Below, one piece after another: positions 61,588-64,000 of a stretch of 64,000 nucleotides of DNA. This DNA is from CAVOXO01 sp963700425 (GTDB lineage: Bacteria; Actinomycetota; Acidimicrobiia; Acidimicrobiales; Microtrichaceae): the NCBI GenBank assembly GCA_963700425.1, contig CAVOXO010000007.1:1-64000 (forward strand), in the 5' to 3' direction. Each line of letters opens with the position of its first letter. The first letter of the stretch is position 1. The notes beneath the pieces were generated by a model. That model was not told where the DNA came from, searched no databases, and saw nothing but the letters and a program-made list of their open reading frames with translations. Made by a program: the position numbers and the translations under genes.

Positions 61588-62016
61588 CTCGTCGAGCCGG
61601 TCGACCTCGACGAACCGGACCGTCTCGACCCGCTGAACGACGAGCTGGGCCACGCGCTCCCCGCGCTCGAGCGTGACGTCGTGATCGGGATCGGTGTTCA
61701 CCAGCAGGACCTTCAGCTCCCCGCGGTATCCCGAATCGATGAGTCCGGGGGTGTTGAGACAGGTGATGCCGTGTGTCAGGGCGAGCCCGCTCCGCGGCTG
61801 AACGAACCCCGCGTACCCGGGGGGAATCGCCACCGTCAGACCGGTGGGGACCAGGGCCCGGTGTCCGCCCGCCCGAAGGGTCACCGACTCCGACGCCCGG
61901 AGGTCGACGCCTGCATCACCTGGTTTGGCCACGACCGGAACCGCGACGGTCTCGTCGAGCCGCACCAGCGGTATCTCGAGTTCCGGGGAGGCAACGTCGT
62001 CATCTGAGGGGCTCAC
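61543..62016 (-). CDS. dut: Deoxyuridine 5'-triphosphate nucleotidohydrolase
   Basis: dUTPase of 157 aa that prevents uracil misincorporation and makes dUMP. Motifs: GDAGVDLRAS, PRSGLALTHGI, NTPGLIDSGYRGELKVLLVN and the C-terminal GGFGHTGR over the active site. GTG 62016 has TATCCT eight bases upstream; the open frame before it is the shadow of the oligoribonuclease gene. Confidence 0.96.
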   Translation of the reverse strand: MSPSDDDVASPELEIPLVRLDETVAVPVVAKPGDAGVDLRASESVTLRAGGHRALVPTGLTVAIPPGYAGFVQPRSGLALTHGITCLNTPGLIDSGYRGELKVLLVNTDPDHDVTLERGERVAQLVVQRVETVRFVEVDRLDESDRGVGGFGHTGRQ

Positions 62017-62024
62017 GCTGGCGG

Positions 62025-62030
62025 AGGATA
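62025..62030 (-). promoter_or_regulatory. -10 hexamer TATCCT, promoter of dut
   Basis: TANNNT eight bases before GTG 62016 on the minus strand. Confidence 0.45.
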
Positions 62031-62075
62031 GTGGCCCCGACGACCCGACCAACAGGGGCGCCGGGGTCGACCCGT

Positions 62076-62081
62076 TACAGT
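62076..62081 (+). promoter_or_regulatory. -10 hexamer TACAGT, leaderless promoter of orn
   Basis: TANNNT seven bases before ATG 62089. Confidence 0.5.
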
Positions 62082-62088
62082 TCTGCCG

Positions 62089-62631
<543 letters not shown>

Positions 62632-62728
62632 ATCGCTACTGTCGGCTCATCCGCCGGCGACCGTGGGCGCGGGCCGGAGGGACACGACATGATCGATCAC
62701 AGAGCACGAATCGCGTCTCGCCGAAGGA

Positions 62729-63406
62729 GTGGGGACCGCCGTGCTGGTCCTGGGAGGCTGCGGGACCGCGGTCTTCTCGTTGGTCGAACCCGGCGTGTCC
62801 ATGGAGCTGGCCGGCATCGCCACGGCCTTCGGTCTGTCTCTCCTGGTCATGGCCTACACCATCGGTCCGATCTCGGGCTGCCACATCAACCCGGCGGTCA
62901 CGGTGGGGATGCTGTTGGCCAGGAAGGTGGATACCGCCCTTGCGCCGTTCTACTTCATCGGCCAGCTGGTGGGCGGCCTGCTCGGTGGCGGCCTCTTGTG
63001 GGCGACCTTCGCCATGAGCGACATCGACCGGCCGCCCGGCTTCGCGTCGAACGGGTTCGGAGACCACTCCCCGCTCGGGATGAATCTGGGATCGGTGGCG
63101 CTGGTCGAGGTGCTGATGACCGCACTTCTCGTGCTCGTCGTGCTGGGCACGACCCACCCGAAGTTCCCGGCCGCGGCGGGCGGTCTGGCGGTCGGGATCA
63201 CGTTGTGGTTGATCCACCTCGTGTCGATCCCGATATCGAGGACGTCTGTGAATCCGGCCCGCAGCCTGGCGGTGGCCCCGTTCGCCCCCGAGAGTTGGCC
63301 GATGACACAGCTGTGGGCCTTCTTCGTCTTCCCTCTCATCGGCGGTGCTCTCGGCGCGGGCATACATGTGGCGCTCCGGGCCTCGGAGACCTCGGAGACC
63401 GCCTGA
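62729..63406 (+). CDS. Aquaporin, start unresolved (probable frameshift before 62729)
   Basis: Major intrinsic protein with six helices. The two NPA boxes are INPAVTVGM and VNPARSLAV. The first in-frame start codon, GTG 62729, falls inside helix 1, and AAGGAG lies too close to it to act as its ribosome-binding site. A good GGAGGGAC site and ATG 62689 lie upstream in another frame, and the sequence between reads EHESRLAEG as aquaporins do. One surplus base near 62701 would explain this, giving about 238 aa. The pore residues before the NPA boxes are not enough to say water or glycerol. Confidence 0.88.
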   Translation: MGTAVLVLGGCGTAVFSLVEPGVSMELAGIATAFGLSLLVMAYTIGPISGCHINPAVTVGMLLARKVDTALAPFYFIGQLVGGLLGGGLLWATFAMSDIDRPPGFASNGFGDHSPLGMNLGSVALVEVLMTALLVLVVLGTTHPKFPAAAGGLAVGITLWLIHLVSIPISRTSVNPARSLAVAPFAPESWPMTQLWAFFVFPLIGGALGAGIHVALRASETSETA

Positions 63407-63425
63407 CGGGGCCGATCCGAGCGGC

Positions 63426-63453
63426 GCTGTCCGACAGCGGGGGCGCGTCCCCC
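63426..63453 (+). terminator. Tandem small hairpins between the aquaporin and MBL genes
   Basis: GCTGT-CCG-ACAGC followed at once by GGGGG-CGCGT-CCCCC. The second abuts the promoter of the next gene. No T-tract, so termination is uncertain. Confidence 0.3.
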
Positions 63454-63459
63454 TACGGT
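63454..63459 (+). promoter_or_regulatory. -10 hexamer TACGGT, leaderless promoter of the MBL-fold gene
   Basis: TANNNT six bases before ATG 63466. Confidence 0.5.
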
Positions 63460-63465
63460 GGCGGG

Positions 63466-64000
63466 ATGTCCTCTCCGTCGCCGAGCCGCCAGGAACGCGA
63501 GCCCGCCTCCGAGGAGGTCACCGAGGTTCGTCCGGGCATCTTCCGGCTGCAACTCCCCATCACGTTGCCGGGCCTCGGCCACGTCAACTGCTACGCGCTC
63601 ACCGACCGCCACGGCGTGACGCTCGTCGACCCCGGGCTCCCCGACCCCCACTCACACGCCGAACTCACCAGACGCCTGGCCCAGCTCGATGCGACCACGG
63701 AACGGGTCCACACGGTCATCATCACCCACAGCCATCCCGACCATTTCGGTGGGGTGGGACGCATCCGCCGATCCGTGGGCGCGGAGGTGGTCGCCCATCG
63801 GCACTTCGCGGCGTTGTTCGACCCCCACGATGACGATCTCGGCGAACTCCACGACATCGCGACGCGACCCGACGACGGGTTCGATCCGGTGGCGTTCGCG
63901 CACGCCCTTCTCGACGACGACGAGCCCACCGAACTGCCGATCCGCCGTTCCCCGTGGGGTTCGGTGCTGTCGTTCCCCAGCCTCGACGAGGTCCGTCACA
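63466..64000 (+). CDS. MBL-fold metallo-hydrolase (partial, runs off the right edge)
   Basis: 178 codons are visible. The metal motif THSHPDHFGG near residue 88 and DRHGVTLVDPGLPDP near 48 mark a metallo-beta-lactamase fold hydrolase, probably glyoxalase II-like or a related thioesterase. The remaining ligands lie beyond the window. Confidence 0.9.
   Translation, partial: MSSPSPSRQEREPASEEVTEVRPGIFRLQLPITLPGLGHVNCYALTDRHGVTLVDPGLPDPHSHAELTRRLAQLDATTERVHTVIITHSHPDHFGGVGRIRRSVGAEVVAHRHFAALFDPHDDDLGELHDIATRPDDGFDPVAFAHALLDDDEPTELPIRRSPWGSVLSFPSLDEVRH

Noticed and set aside
63426..63453. Rho-independent terminator after the aquaporin
   Set aside because: Two short stems are present but no T-tract, so kept only as a low-confidence feature.

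Overview
The window is high-GC DNA that fits Actinomycetota, most probably class Acidimicrobiia or a close relative. The signs are a mycothiol glycosyltransferase (mshA) followed by a YbjN gene as in mycobacteria, F420-type luciferase-like oxidoreductases, a WS/DGAT acyltransferase, a DprE2-like reductase, a rex-hemA-hemC-hemD operon, many GTG starts, GTGA/ATGA stop-start overlaps, and many promoters with a TANNNT hexamer only 6-8 nt before the start codon (leaderless mRNAs). The class assignment is inference; the phylum is well supported.

Layout. 1-13192 (minus strand) looks like one respiratory operon. Reading from 13192 down: a 4-TM membrane protein, a 2x[4Fe-4S] ferredoxin, a cytochrome b split into two genes, a Rieske protein, a diheme cytochrome c (frameshifted here), a 3-TM membrane protein of unknown role, then nuoA-B-C-D-E-F-G, with nuoG running off the left edge. 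A near-consensus Rex (NADH-sensing repressor) operator overlaps the -10 hexamer at the head of this operon, and rex itself lies at 24.1-24.7 kb. A monoheme cytochrome c gene diverges from the operon at 13.4 kb. 14.2-24.8 kb holds haem synthesis (hemB-hemL; rex-hemA-hemC-cobA/hemD) with a leishmanolysin-like metallopeptidase and an EEP hydrolase between the two blocks.

24.8-35.8 kb carries an acyl-CoA ligase, a CAP-domain protein, an ABC exporter, a SAM hydrolase coupled to a 28-residue membrane peptide, proC, and the cluster CdsA-like / RsiG-like c-di-GMP anti-sigma / XRE regulator / mshA / YbjN. 35.8-42.1 kb carries a histidine phosphatase, small proteins, and a three-gene MoxR ATPase / VWA-metallopeptidase-like / unknown cassette followed by a secreted protein. 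A tRNA-Lys(TTT) lies at 42.13 kb. 42.2-53.2 kb has lipid and stress genes, a DUF1800/DUF1501 pair and several membrane or hypothetical proteins. 53.4-64.0 kb has a GNAT gene, an acyl-CoA dehydrogenase / enoyl-CoA hydratase / nitroreductase operon, a PatB-like aminotransferase coupled to an acyl-CoA dehydrogenase-fold protein, a metallophosphoesterase, dUTPase, oligoribonuclease, aquaporin and an MBL-fold hydrolase that runs off the right edge.

Five otherwise well-conserved genes, and probably a sixth, are interrupted by a single reading-frame shift. So many in 64 kb, including in a respiratory gene, points first to indel errors in the assembly rather than gene decay. No CRISPR array, rRNA, insertion sequence or prophage was seen.
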